This document shows positions 34,001 through 49,100 of a stretch of DNA of 64,000 bases, piece by piece. The notes below the pieces were generated by a model that was not told the DNA's origin, did not search any database, and worked only from the letters and a program-made list of their open reading frames with translations. How positions within the stretch are numbered: position 1 is the first letter of the stretch; each line of letters begins with the position of its first letter. This stretch comes from Archivesica marissinica. Taxonomy: Eukaryota > Mollusca > Bivalvia > Venerida > Vesicomyidae. Location of the stretch: the NCBI GenBank assembly GCA_014843695.1, contig CM026398.1:46520745-46584744 (forward strand), in the 5' to 3' direction. The position numbers were made by a program, and so were the translations under genes.

Positions 34001-37000
34001 TGTGTACTTACAGTTATACCACTATGTACTTACAGTTATACCACTGTGTACTTACAGTTATACCACTATGTACTTACAGTTATACCACTATGTACTTACA
34101 GTTATACCACTGTATACTTACAGTTATACCACTATGTACTTACAGTTATACCACTATGTACTTACAGTTATACCACTGTATACTTACAGTTATACCACTA
34201 TGTACTTACAGTCATACCAATGTGTACTTACAGTTATACCACTATGTACTGACAGTTATACCAATGTGTACTTACAGCATTATGTGCTTACAGTTATACC
34301 ACTATGTACTTACAGTTATACCACTGTATACTTACAGTTATACCACTATGTACTTACAGTTATACCACTGTGTACTTACAGTTATAACACTTTGTACTTA
34401 CAGTTATACCACTGTGTACTTACAGTTATACCACTATGGACGTACAGTTATACCAATGTGTACTTACAGTTATAACACTGTGTACTTACAGTTATACCAC
34501 TGTGTACTTACAGTTATACCACTATGGACGTACAGTTATACCAATGTGTACTTACAGTTATACCACTGTGTACTTACAGTTATACCACTGTGTACTAACA
34601 GTTATACCACTGTGTACTTACAGTTATACCACTATGTACTTACAGTTATACCACTATGTACTTACATTTATACCACTGTGTACTTACAGTTATACCAATG
34701 TGTACTTACAGTTATACCACTGTGTGCCTACAGTCATACCACTGTGTACTTACAGTTATACCACTGTGTACTTACAGTTATACCACTGTATACTTACAGT
34801 TATACCACTATGTACTTACAGTTATACCACTGTTTACTTACAGTTATACCAATGTGTACTTACAGTTATACCACTGTGTACTTACAGTTATACCACTATG
34901 TACTTACAGTTATACCACTATGTACTTACAGTTATACCACTATGTACTTACAGATATACCACTGTGTACTTACAGTTATACCACTATGTACTTACAGTTA
35001 TACCACTATGTACTTACAGTTATACCACTATGTACATACAGTTATACCACTATGTACTTACAGATATACCACTGTGTACTTACAGCATTATGTACTTACA
35101 GTTATACCACTGTGTACTTACAGCATTATGTACTTACAGTTATACCACTGTGTACTTACAGTTATACCACTATGTACTTACAGTTATACCACTGTGTACT
35201 TACAGTTGTACTTACAGTTATACCACTATGTACTTACAGTTATACCACTGTGTACATACAGTTATACCAATGTGTACTTACAGTTATACCACTATGTACT
35301 TACAGTTATACCACTGTGTACTGACAGTTATACCAATGTGTACTTACAGTTATACCACTGTGTACTTACAGTTATACCACTATGGACGTACAGTTATACC
35401 AATGTGTACTTACTGTTATAACACTGTGTACTTACAGTTATACCACTGTGTACTTACAGTTATACCACTATGGACGTACAGTTATACCAATGTGTACTTA
35501 CAGTTATACCACTGTGTACTTACAGTTGTACTTACAGTTATACCACTGTGTACTTACAGTTATACCACTGTGTACTTACAGTTATACCAATGTGTACTTA
35601 CAGTTATACCACTGTGTACTTACAGTTATACCACTGTGTACTTACAGATATACCACCGTGTACTTACAGTTATACCACCGTGTACTTACAGTTATACCAC
35701 TGTGTACTTACAGATATACCTCTGTGTACTTACAGTTATACCACTGTGTACTTACAGTTATACCACTGTGTACTTACAGTTATACCACTGTGTACTTACA
35801 GTTATACCACTGTGTACTTACAGTTATACCACTATGTACTTACAGTTATACCACTGTGTACTTAATGCATTATGTACTTACAGTTATACCACTATGTACT
35901 TACAGTTATACCACTGTATACTTACAGTTATACCACTGTGTACTTACAGTTATACCAATGTGTACTTACAGTTATACCACTATGTACTTACAGTTATACC
36001 ACTGTGTACTTACAGTTATACCACTGTGTACTTACAGCATTATGTACTTACAGTTATACCACTATGTACTTACAGTTATACCACTGTATACTTACAGTTA
36101 TACCACTGTGTACTTACAGTTATACCAATGTGTACTTACAGTTATACCACTATGTACTTACAGTTATACCACTGTGTACTAACAGTTATACCACTGTGTA
36201 CTTACAGTTATACCACTATGTACTTACAGTTATACCACTGTGTACTTACAGTTATACCACTATGTACTTACAGTTATACCACTGTGTACTTACAGTTATA
36301 CCACTATGTACTTACAGTTATACCACTATGTACTTACAGTTATACCACTGTATACTTACAGTTATACCACTATGTACTTACAGTTATACCACTATGTACT
36401 TACAGTTATACCACTGTATACTTACAGTTATACCACTATGTACTTACAGTTATACCAATGTGTACTTACAGTTATACCACTATGTACTGACAGTTATACC
36501 AATGTGTACTTACAGCATTATGTGCTTACAGTTATACCACTATGTACTTACAGTTATACCACTGTATACTTACAGTTATACCACTATGTACTTACAGTTA
36601 TACCACTGTGTACTTACAGTTATAACACTTTGTACTTACAGTTATACCACTGTGTACTTACAGTTATACCACTATGGACGTACAGTTATACCAATGTGTA
36701 CTTACAGTTATAACACTGTGTACTTACAGTTATACCACTGTGTACTTACAGTTATACCACTATGGACGTACAGTTATACCAATGTGTACTTACAGTTATA
36801 CCACTGTGTACTTACAGTTATACCACTGTGTACTAACAGTTATACCACTGTGTACTTACAGTTATACCACTATGTACTTACAGTTATACCACTATGTACT
36901 TACATTTATACCACTGTGTACTTACAGTTATACCAATGTGTACTTACAGTTATACCACTGTGTGCCTACAGTCATACCACTGTGTACTTACAGTTATACC

Positions 37001-38347
37001 ACTGTGTACTTACAGTTATACCACTGTATACTTACAGTTATACCACTATGTACTTACAGTTATACCACTGTTTACTTACAGTTATACCAATGTGTACTTA
37101 CAGTTATACCACTGTGTACTTACAGTTATACCACTATGTACTTACAGTTATACCACTATGTACTTACAGTTATACCACTATGTACTTACAGATATACCAC
37201 TGTGTACTTACAGTTATACCACTATGTACTTACAGTTATACCACTATGTACTTACAGTTATACCACTATGTACATACAGTTATACCACTATGTACTTACA
37301 GATATACCACTGTGTACTTACAGCATTATGTACTTACAGTTATACCACTGTGTACTTACAGCATTATGTACTTACAGTTATACCACTGTGTACTTACAGT
37401 TATACCACTATGTACTTACAGTTATACCACTGTGTACTTACAGTTTGTACTTACAGTTATACCACTATGTACTTACAGTTATACCACTGTGTACATACAG
37501 TTATACCAATGTGTACTTACAGTTATACCACTATGTACTTACAGTTATACCACTGTGTACTGACAGTTATACCAATGTGTACTTACAGTTATACCACTGT
37601 GTACTTACAGTTATACCACTATGGACGTACAGTTATACCAATGTGTACTTACTGTTATAACACTGTGTACTTACAGTTATACCACTGTGTACTTACAGTT
37701 ATACCACTATGGACGTACAGTTATACCAATGTGTACTTACAGTTATACCACTGTGTACTTACAGTTGTACTTACAGTTATACCACTGTGTACTTACAGTT
37801 ATACCACTGTGTACTTACAGTTATACCAATGTGTACTTACAGTTATACCACTGTGTACTTACAGTTATACCACTGTGTACTTACAGATATACCACCGTGT
37901 ACTAACAGTTATACCACCGTGTACTTACAGTTATACCACTGTGTACTTACAGATATACCTCTGTGTACTTACAGTTATACCACTGTGTACTTACAGTTAT
38001 ACCACTATGTACTTACTGTTATACCACTGTGTACTTACAGTTATACCACTGTGTACTTACAGTTATACCAATGTGTACTTACAGTTATACCACTATGTAC
38101 TTACAGTTATATCACTATGTACTTACAGTTATACCACTATGTACTTACAGTTATACCACTATGTACTTACAGTTATACCAATGTGTACTTACAGCATTAT
38201 GTACTTACAGTTATACCACTATGTACTTACAGTTATACCACCGTGTACTTACAGTTATACCACTGTATACTTACAGTTATACCACTATGTACTTACAGTT
38301 ATACCACTGTGTACTTACAGTTATACCACTATGTACTTACAGTTATA
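28052..38347. repeat. 22-bp satellite, ~10.3 kb
   Basis: About 465 head-to-tail units containing CTTACAGTTATACCACTG and then TGTA or ATGTA variants. The plus-strand unit has no stop in any frame, so open frames of 400-1641 codons repeating YLQLYHCVLTVIPLCTYSYT arise in all three phases. Variant units (GGGC, GGACGTACAG, GCATTATG, TTGTACTTACAG) mark higher-order repeats of ~727 bp and ~2238 bp. The array ends in a gap. Confidence 0.97.
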
Positions 38348-39347
38348 NNNNNNNNNNNNNNNNNNNNNNNNNNNNNNNNNNNNNNNNNNNNNNNNNNNNN
38401 NNNNNNNNNNNNNNNNNNNNNNNNNNNNNNNNNNNNNNNNNNNNNNNNNNNNNNNNNNNNNNNNNNNNNNNNNNNNNNNNNNNNNNNNNNNNNNNNNNNN
38501 NNNNNNNNNNNNNNNNNNNNNNNNNNNNNNNNNNNNNNNNNNNNNNNNNNNNNNNNNNNNNNNNNNNNNNNNNNNNNNNNNNNNNNNNNNNNNNNNNNNN
38601 NNNNNNNNNNNNNNNNNNNNNNNNNNNNNNNNNNNNNNNNNNNNNNNNNNNNNNNNNNNNNNNNNNNNNNNNNNNNNNNNNNNNNNNNNNNNNNNNNNNN
38701 NNNNNNNNNNNNNNNNNNNNNNNNNNNNNNNNNNNNNNNNNNNNNNNNNNNNNNNNNNNNNNNNNNNNNNNNNNNNNNNNNNNNNNNNNNNNNNNNNNNN
38801 NNNNNNNNNNNNNNNNNNNNNNNNNNNNNNNNNNNNNNNNNNNNNNNNNNNNNNNNNNNNNNNNNNNNNNNNNNNNNNNNNNNNNNNNNNNNNNNNNNNN
38901 NNNNNNNNNNNNNNNNNNNNNNNNNNNNNNNNNNNNNNNNNNNNNNNNNNNNNNNNNNNNNNNNNNNNNNNNNNNNNNNNNNNNNNNNNNNNNNNNNNNN
39001 NNNNNNNNNNNNNNNNNNNNNNNNNNNNNNNNNNNNNNNNNNNNNNNNNNNNNNNNNNNNNNNNNNNNNNNNNNNNNNNNNNNNNNNNNNNNNNNNNNNN
39101 NNNNNNNNNNNNNNNNNNNNNNNNNNNNNNNNNNNNNNNNNNNNNNNNNNNNNNNNNNNNNNNNNNNNNNNNNNNNNNNNNNNNNNNNNNNNNNNNNNNN
39201 NNNNNNNNNNNNNNNNNNNNNNNNNNNNNNNNNNNNNNNNNNNNNNNNNNNNNNNNNNNNNNNNNNNNNNNNNNNNNNNNNNNNNNNNNNNNNNNNNNNN
39301 NNNNNNNNNNNNNNNNNNNNNNNNNNNNNNNNNNNNNNNNNNNNNNN
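38348..39347. other. Assembly gap, 1000 N
   Basis: Exactly 1000 N at the right end of the 22-bp satellite; the sequence on the other side is unrelated. The true length is unknown. Confidence 0.99.
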
Positions 39348-39356
39348 ACGGGTCGT

Positions 39357-39570
39357 TGTGAATGCTGCAATACACTACTTGGTATACGTTATGTTGGCAG
39401 TAGAGTACCACGGTTGGAGGGGGTGGGGGTGAATGCTGTAATACACTACATGGTATACGTTATGTTGGCAGTAGAGTGCCGCGGTTGGAGGGGGTGGGGT
39501 GAATGCTGTAATACACTACATGGTATACGTTATGTTGGCAGTAGAGTACCGGTTGGATGGGGTGGTTGTA
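39357..39570. repeat. ~70-bp minisatellite, 3 units
   Basis: Units begin GAATGCTGTAATACACTAC at 39360, 39431 and 39501 and end in a G-rich GGTTGGAGGGGGTGGG. The left part may continue into the gap. Confidence 0.92.
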
Positions 39571-39705
39571 TATAATTGGTACTCTATCTTATGCAAAATT
39601 AATTCTGAATCAGGTTTTGTCTAGCGGATTAATGCTATGACTCACTCATTATTAATGATAAACAGACTGACGTAAAATACTGTTACTCTCAGTAACTACT
39701 ATTAA

Positions 39706-39903
39706 CAGTCTCCCAGACGGGACGTTAAACCGAGGTCTCGTGTCGGTGCTTTACACCGTGCACGTAATAGAACCAGAGGCGATTCTGGAATGAGTCTCTG
39801 TCTGTATTATTGCACAATCCTCCAAAAATCTAAAATGACTAATCACTTCAGGAGGCGTCGCTCATATGGGCAACCGGTAGCGACGATAAATAAACGTAAA
39901 AAC
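39706..39903 (+). mobile_element. SINE-B body and 3' end (first duplicate)
   Basis: Begins CAGTCTCCCAGACGGGACG and ends at GCGACGATAAATAAACG; the head is missing. Confidence 0.9.
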
Positions 39904-40275
39904 ACACACCGTTACTCTCGTGTCAATTTAATGCGCGACCAAATAGTGCTGAATATTGAAACGTAACATTATATCACCCTACATCGAATTATAGCCCAGT
40001 CATGACAATAAATGGATGTTTTTTGTTGTAAAACAATCCATAACCAGACAGTGTAGGATGAACGTGTGTTATTTCCCTAAGTACATTCGTCTTCATGAAA
40101 TTTTGAATTATTATTTCATTTATATTCATTTTTCGTCGGATAAAATGTCACCAATTGAGAGACAATGTGTTTAACACATCAAACAAAATAAACTAAATTG
40201 AGTACCATTGAAAAACGCAGTGAAATAAATACATGTGTGATGATGTATAAACATGGCATCCTCACTTTGTTCAAG

Positions 40276-40553
40276 GACAGACGGATCTGTAACACTGGAC
40301 TGTTAATCCAGGGTTCGCATGTTCGATCCCCGTCTGACCTTAATAAAATTAACATTCTTTCAGATGGGACTTTAAACCGAGGTCTCGTGTCGGTGCTGAA
40401 CACCGCGCACGTAAAAGAACCAGATGAGACTCTGGAATGGGTATCTGTCTGTATCATTACACTATCCTCCAACAATCTAAAATGACTAATCTCTTCAGGA
40501 GGCGTCGCTAATATGGGCAACCGGTAGCGACGATAAATAAACGTAAAAACACA
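40276..40553 (+). mobile_element. SINE-B copy with deleted A-box
   Basis: The head reads ACGGATCTGTAACACTGGAC, having lost ~11 bases including the A box, while the B box TGTTCGATCCCC remains. Body and 3' end are complete. The same head deletion in the partial copy at 40923 shows that the two derive from one duplicated insertion. Confidence 0.9.
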
Positions 40554-40922
40554 CACTGTTACTCTCGTGTCAATTTAATGCGCGACCAAATAGTGCTGAA
40601 TATTGAAACGTAACATTATATCACCCTACATCGAATTATAGCCCAGTCATGACAATAAATGGATGTTTTTTGTTGTAAAACAATCCATAACCAGACAGTG
40701 TAGGATGAATTTGGGTTATTTCCCTAAGTACATTCGTCTTCATGAAATTTTGAATTATTATTTCATTTATATTCGTTTTTCGTCAGATAAAATGTCACCA
40801 ATTGAGAGACAATGAGTTTAACACATCAAACAAAATAAACTGAATTGAGTACCATTGAAAAGGGCAGTGAAATAAATACATGTGTGTTGATGTATAAACA
40901 TGGCATCCTCACTTTGTTGAAG

Positions 40923-41018
40923 GACAGACGGATCTGTAACACTGGACTGGTAATCCAAAGTTCGCATGTTAGATCCCCCGTCTGACCTATAAAATTAACA
41001 GTATTTCAGGTGGGACTT
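40923..41018 (+). mobile_element. SINE-B head fragment
   Basis: Same deleted-A-box head as at 40276, then ACAGTATTTCAGGTGGGAC. It breaks at AAACCGAGATA, next to the LINE 3' tail. Confidence 0.85.
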
Positions 41019-41024
41019 TAAACC

Positions 41025-43877
<2,853 letters not shown>

Positions 43878-43880
<3 letters not shown>

Positions 43881-44050
43881 GGTCTCGTGTCGGTGCTGTA
43901 CACCACACCGTGCACGTAAAAGAACCAGAGGAGACTGGAACGGGTCTCTATCTGAATCATTGCACTATCCTCCAAAAATCTAAAATGACTAATCTCTTCA
44001 GAAGGCGTCGCTTATATGGGCAACCGGTAGCGACGATAAATAAACGTAAC
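43878..44050 (+). mobile_element. SINE-B copy lacking head
   Basis: Starts at GAGGTCTCGTGTCGGTGCTG, at the LINE's broken edge, and runs to the 3' end GCGACGATAAATAAACG followed by (AC)n. A small duplication (CACCACACCGTGCACG) lies in the middle. Confidence 0.9.
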
Positions 44051-44813
44051 ACACACACACACACATTTGCTCATGGATTTGAGTTTGGTCCGTGTAGTTG
44101 TTTTGTCATAAACCGTGGTCAATTTCATATTCTCTGTTAACCCGATCTGTATTCTTTCTACCCACTGTATATGACGGGACCAGGTCAAATGTTTTGCCGT
44201 TCCTTATGGTTGCGTACATACCCTTGACACAGCTTGAAAAGAATTGAATACGGAAGACGTCGAAATACACAAATGATAACGGGGAACTTTAATCAATTTA
44301 GAATTCTAATGGCAACAATGACCGCACCCGATCCTAAAACTGGATATAATTATCTATTGACCTTAATTCACCATAAATTGGTTCCCTGAAACCTTTCATT
44401 CATAGAGATTTATGTTAATATACTCTTATATCTTCATACAAACGACAGCCATTTAGCGATCATGCAGTAAATAAGTAGTGGCCATATCTATCCCACCTCC
44501 ATAGATATTACTGGGACTACATGAGATTCTGGCCTTTATAATGAGCATTGGTTTGGCTACTACATTGTCAATGTATGTTGTATTGGTAATGGCGTCAAGA
44601 GATGCTTCTATGAGGGAAAGGGTTAAACAGTGCTCTGAATCTTCCTCTTTTTATGGGAGTTCCTATTTTCAAAATATTGAAAAATAAATTTTGTCGGATT
44701 TGGTCTAAGGTTAAATATGAATAACTTGTACAAGCACGTTATTGGTGGAAATGGTCAAAGAAAGTTACAGTAAATCTAGAGAAATGCTCCATGCATAAAG
44801 ACTGGCATCATAT
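44051..44813. other. Unassigned DNA
   Basis: No frame longer than ~60 codons looks coding and no known element is visible. Confidence 0.45.
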
Positions 44814-45033
44814 GGAAGTCGTGAGAGCGCCATGGTAGCTCATTCTTCAGGTGCGAAAGCCCGGAATTCGAGCCCATCTGCTGCCGTTGCGATTGTACCC
44901 TTAGGCAAGGCACTTAAATTCCACATTGCCTCTTCTCTCTCCCTCTTGGCGACGGATTACATCAGGAATGGGGTATCCAGAGCGATTAAACGAACTTGTT
45001 TCGCTATCGAGCTAACAGAAATTTGCATAAACT
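44814..45033 (+). mobile_element. SINE-A copy, diverged
   Basis: The head GGAAGTCGTGAGAGCGCCAT has a disrupted A box; the B-box region is AATTCGAGCCCA. The body (GGCAAGGCACTTAAATTCC, ATTGCCTCTTCTCTCTCC) and tail are present. More substitutions than other copies indicate an older insertion. Confidence 0.88.
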
Positions 45034-45529
45034 AATTATACCTTTATTTGCAGCATTACATGTCTAGTTGTATGTATGCATGTATAGTTCTGCTCTAAAA
45101 TTGCTGCGTGCAATTCTGCTAAACTAATAATCATTATTTCCATAAAACACAACCTGAGTGTTCTGAATTTGACTGTATTTTATATAAAGGCATCCAGGTG
45201 ATCAACTTTATTACGGGGTGATACATGCAGTATACAGGTATAGTGTTACAGCTTACAAATTATATTGCTATATACAACTCAAACAGGGGCTACCATAAAT
45301 TGCAAGATATACAGGAGAATTAAGAATAACATTTCAAGCTCACTGTGACACATGCTTACCTGTCTGATATAATATCCAGTTTGCTTTGCGAAAAACAATC
45401 TCATGTGGATACATACTAGGTCATCTACAAGACATTACGTGCCTGTATGTGCATTATAACCATACTATATAAATATACTGAGTAGGCATGTTTTATCGTA
45501 TACATGTACATGTATATATGTATATATAT
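45034..45529. other. Unassigned DNA
   Basis: No gene seen. Near 45490-45530 it becomes a TACATG/TATATA-rich low-complexity stretch. Confidence 0.45.
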
Positions 45530-45576
45530 ATGATATAAGCCGAAAACCATCCAATATGTAAAATATTGGACTGTGT
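45530..45576 (+). mobile_element. Element D 5' fragment
   Basis: GATATAAGCCGAAAACCATC followed by CAATATGTAAAATATTGG matches the start of element D (21736, 23029). A further CTGGCCTTTTCTGATG shortly after recalls its 3' part. Confidence 0.65.
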
Positions 45577-45610
45577 GTATATATATACTGGCCTTTTCTG
45601 ATGTGGTTAA

Positions 45611-45708
45611 AACCACAGGGATTCGGCACGTTTGGGGGTACTAGTATATATATTTAAGTACTTAAATATATATACTAGTACCCCCAAACGTGCCGAATCC
45701 CTGTGGTT
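45611..45708. repeat. Perfect 98-bp palindrome
   Basis: Arms 45611-45659 and 45660-45708 are exact inverse complements, 49 bp each with no spacer: left arm AACCACAGGGATTCGGCACG...TATTTAAGT, centre AAGTACTT. It could form a cruciform. It may be a foldback element or a fold-back assembly artefact. Confidence 0.95.
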
Positions 45709-45826
45709 AAAACTTGTGACCCACATATAATTTGTTTTATCATACTATGCTCTTTGTATGTTATAATTAGCATGCTGAATGCAATAAGATAGGACTAAAT
45801 TAGAAAGTACATATATACAGTATATA

Positions 45827-46009
45827 TACAGTCACACCTGCCATAAAACAGCCAGCTAAGAGAATCACGGAAAGAGGATGCTTAGCAAATGTGGCTGCTT
45901 AATAGAGGTCAAATGTATAATAAAACAACACATTGGGAATCTGGACAATGGCTGCTTTATGCATGTTGGCTGCTTAATAGAGGTGATCACTAAAACAGGT
46001 TTAACTGTA
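45827..46009. mobile_element. MITE-C copy
   Basis: Ends TACAGTCACACCTG and CAGGTTTAACTGTA are inverted repeats with TA at both borders. The interior has TGGCTGCTTAATAGAGGTC motifs, inverse to the copies at 19707 and 63057. Confidence 0.82.
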
Positions 46010-46140
46010 CATTATCTTTAGCCGAAAATATTGGGTTGGTTGGAATTGCTTTTACTTTTCTTGGGATCATAATTAGGATAGAAGTTGTATACGTTTTAAT
46101 CTTACGTGTAATATCATTTATCACACGTCTTACCATTACA

Positions 46141-49100
46141 GATGGTTTCTCTGGTGCACCAAGTACTAGTAACCGCTGGAGCCATTACCATTACAGACGG
46201 TTTCTTACGGAGGTTGGTGCACCAAGTACTAGTAACCACTGGAGCCATTCCCATTACAGATGGTTTTTCTGGTGCACCAAGTACTAGTAACCACTGGAGC
46301 CATTCCCATTACAGATGGTTTTTCTGGTGCACCAAGTACTAGTAACCGCTGGAGTCATTACAATTACAGATAGTTTCTTGCGGAGGTTGGTGCACCAAGT
46401 ACTAGTAACCGCTGGAGCCATTACCAATACAGGTGGTTTCTTACGGAGGTTGGTGCACCAAGTACTAGTAACCGCTGGAGCCATTACCATTACAGATGGT
46501 TTCTACGGAGGTTGGTGCACCAAGTACTAGTAACCGCTGGAGCCATTGCAATTACAGATAGTTTCTTGCGGAGGTTGGTGCACCAAGTACTAGTAACCGC
46601 TGGAACCATTACCATTACAGATGGTTTCTTACGGAGGTTGGTGCAGCAAGTACTAGTAACCGCTGGAGCCATTACCATTACAGGTGGTTTCTTACGGAGG
46701 TTGGTGCACCAAGTACTAGTAACCGCTGGAGTCATTACCATTACAGATGGTTTCTTACGGAGGTTGGTGCGCCAAGTACTAGTAACCGCTGGAACCATTA
46801 CAGATGGTTTCTTACGGAGGTTGGTGCGCCAAGTACTGGTTACCGCTGGAGCCATTACAGATGGTTTCTTACGGAGGTTGGTGCATCAAGTACTAGCAGC
46901 CGATGGAGCCATTACCAATACAGGTGGTTTCTTACGGAGGTTGGTGCACCAAGTACTGGTTACCGATGGAGCCATTACCATTACAGATGGTTTCTTAAGG
47001 AGGTTGGTGCACCAAGTACTAGTAACCGCTGGAGCCAACCATTACAGATGGTTTCTTACGGAGGTTGGTGCACCAAGTACTGGTTACCGCTGGAGCCATT
47101 ACCATTACAGATGGTTTCTTACGGAGGTTGGTGCATCAAGTACTAGCAGCCGATGGAGCCATTACCAATACAGGTGGTTTCTTACGGAGGTTGGTGCACC
47201 AAGTACTGGTTACCGATGGAGCCATTACCATTACAGATGGTTTCTTGAGCAGGTTGTGCACCAAGTACTAGTAACCGCTGGAGCCATTACGATTACAGAT
47301 GGTTTCTTACGGAGGTTGGTGCACCGAGTACTAGTAACCGCTGGAACCATTACAGGTGGTTTCTTACGGAGGTTGGTGCGCCAAGTACTGGTTACCGCTG
47401 GAGCCATTACAGATGGTTTCTTACGGAGGTTGGTGCGCCAAGTACTAGTAACCGCTGGAGTCATTACCATTACAGATGGTTTCTACGGAGGTTGGTGCAC
47501 CAAGTACTAGTAACCGCTGGAGTCATTACCATTACAGATGGTTTCTTACTGAGGTTGGTGCGCCAAGTACTAGTAACCGCTGGAACCATTACAGATGGTT
47601 TCTTACGGAGGTTGGTGCGCCAAGTACTGGTTACCGCTGGAGCCATTACAGATGGTTTCTTACGGAGGTTGGTGCACCAAGTACTAGTAACCGCTGGAGT
47701 CATTACCATTACAGGTGGTTTCTTACGGAGGTTGGTGCAGCAAGTACTAGTAACCGCTGGAGCCATTGCAATTACAGATAGTTTCTTGCGGAGGTTGGTG
47801 CACCAAGTACTACTAACAGCTGGAGCCATTGCCATTACAGATGGTTTCTTATGGAGGTTGGTACACCAAGTACTAGTAACCGCTGGAGCCATTACCATTA
47901 CAGATGGTTTCTACGGAGGTTGGTGCACCAAGTACTAGTAACCGCTGGAGCCATTACCATTACAGATGGTTTCTTACGGAGGTTGGTGCACCAAGTACTA
48001 GTAACCGCTGGAGTCATTACCATTACAGGTGGTTTCTTACGGAGGTTGGTGCACCAAGTACTAGTAACCGCTGGAGCCATTGCAATTACAGATAGTTTCT
48101 TGCGGAGGTTGGTGCACCAAGTACTAGTAACCGCTGGAGCCATTACCATTACAGATAGTTTCTTGCGGAGGTTGGTGCACCAAGTACTAGTAACCACTGG
48201 AGCCATTACCATTACAGATGGTTTCTTGCGGAGGTTGGTGCGCCAAGTACTAGTAACCGCTGGAGCCATTACCATTACAGATGGTTTCTACGGCGGTTGG
48301 TGCACCAAGTACTAGTAACCACTGGAGCCATTACGATTACAGATGGTTTCTTATGGAGGTTGGTGCACCAAGTACTAGTAACCGCTGGAGTCATTACCAT
48401 TACAGATGGTTTCTTACGGAGGTTGGTGCGCCAAGTACTAGTAACCGCTGGAACCATTACAGATGGTTTCTTACGGAGGTTGGTGCGCCAAGTACTGGTT
48501 ACCGCTGGAGCCATTACAGATGGTTTCTTACGGAGGTTGGTGCGCCAAGTACTGGTTAACCACTGGAGCCATTACAGATGGTTTCTTACGGAGGTAGGTG
48601 CACCAAGTACTACTAACCGCTGGAGCCATTACAGATGGTTTCTTATGGAGGTTGGTGCACCAAGTACTAGTAACCGCTGGAGCCATTACCATTACAGGTT
48701 GTTTCTTACGGAGGTTGGTGCACCAAGTACTAGTAACCGCTGGAGTCATTACCATTACAGGTTGTTTCTTACGGAGGTTGGTGCACCAAGTACTAGTAAC
48801 CGCTGGAGTCATTACCATTACAGGTTGTTTCTTACGGAGGTTGGTGCACCAAGTACTAGTAACCGCTGGAGCCATTACCATTACAGATGGTTTCTACGGA
48901 GGTTGGTGCACCAAGTACTAGTAACTGCTGGAGCCATTGCCATTACAGATGGTTTCTTACGGAGGTTGGTGCATCAAGTACTAGTAACCGCTGGAGCCAT
49001 TGCCATTACAGATGGTTTCTTGCGGAGGTTGGTGCATCAAGTACTAGTAACCGCTGGAGCCATTACATTACAGATGGTTTCTACGGAGGTTGGTGCACAA

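Larger units (their letters stand above)
39706..41018 (+). repeat. 647-bp tandem duplication built around SINE-B
   Basis: Sequence from 39706 to 40352 repeats at 40353-40999 with a few percent differences (for example GTTACTCTCGTGTCAATTTA at 39911 and 40558). Each unit is [SINE-B body and 3' end] + ~365 bp of unique DNA + [SINE-B head], so the unit borders lie inside SINE-B. A third SINE-B head breaks off at 41018 against a LINE tail. Confidence 0.88.

Noticed and set aside
28057..38347. Plus-strand open frames of up to 1641 codons (YLQLYHCVLTVIPLCTYSYT)
   Set aside because: A by-product of the stop-free 22-bp unit; equivalent frames are open in all three phases.
46512..47510. 332-codon frame with hydrophobic repeat (RRLVHQVLVTAGAITITDGF)
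   Set aside because: Unit length 63 bp keeps the frame open, but 62-bp units shift it and frames exist on both strands; no start context or homology.
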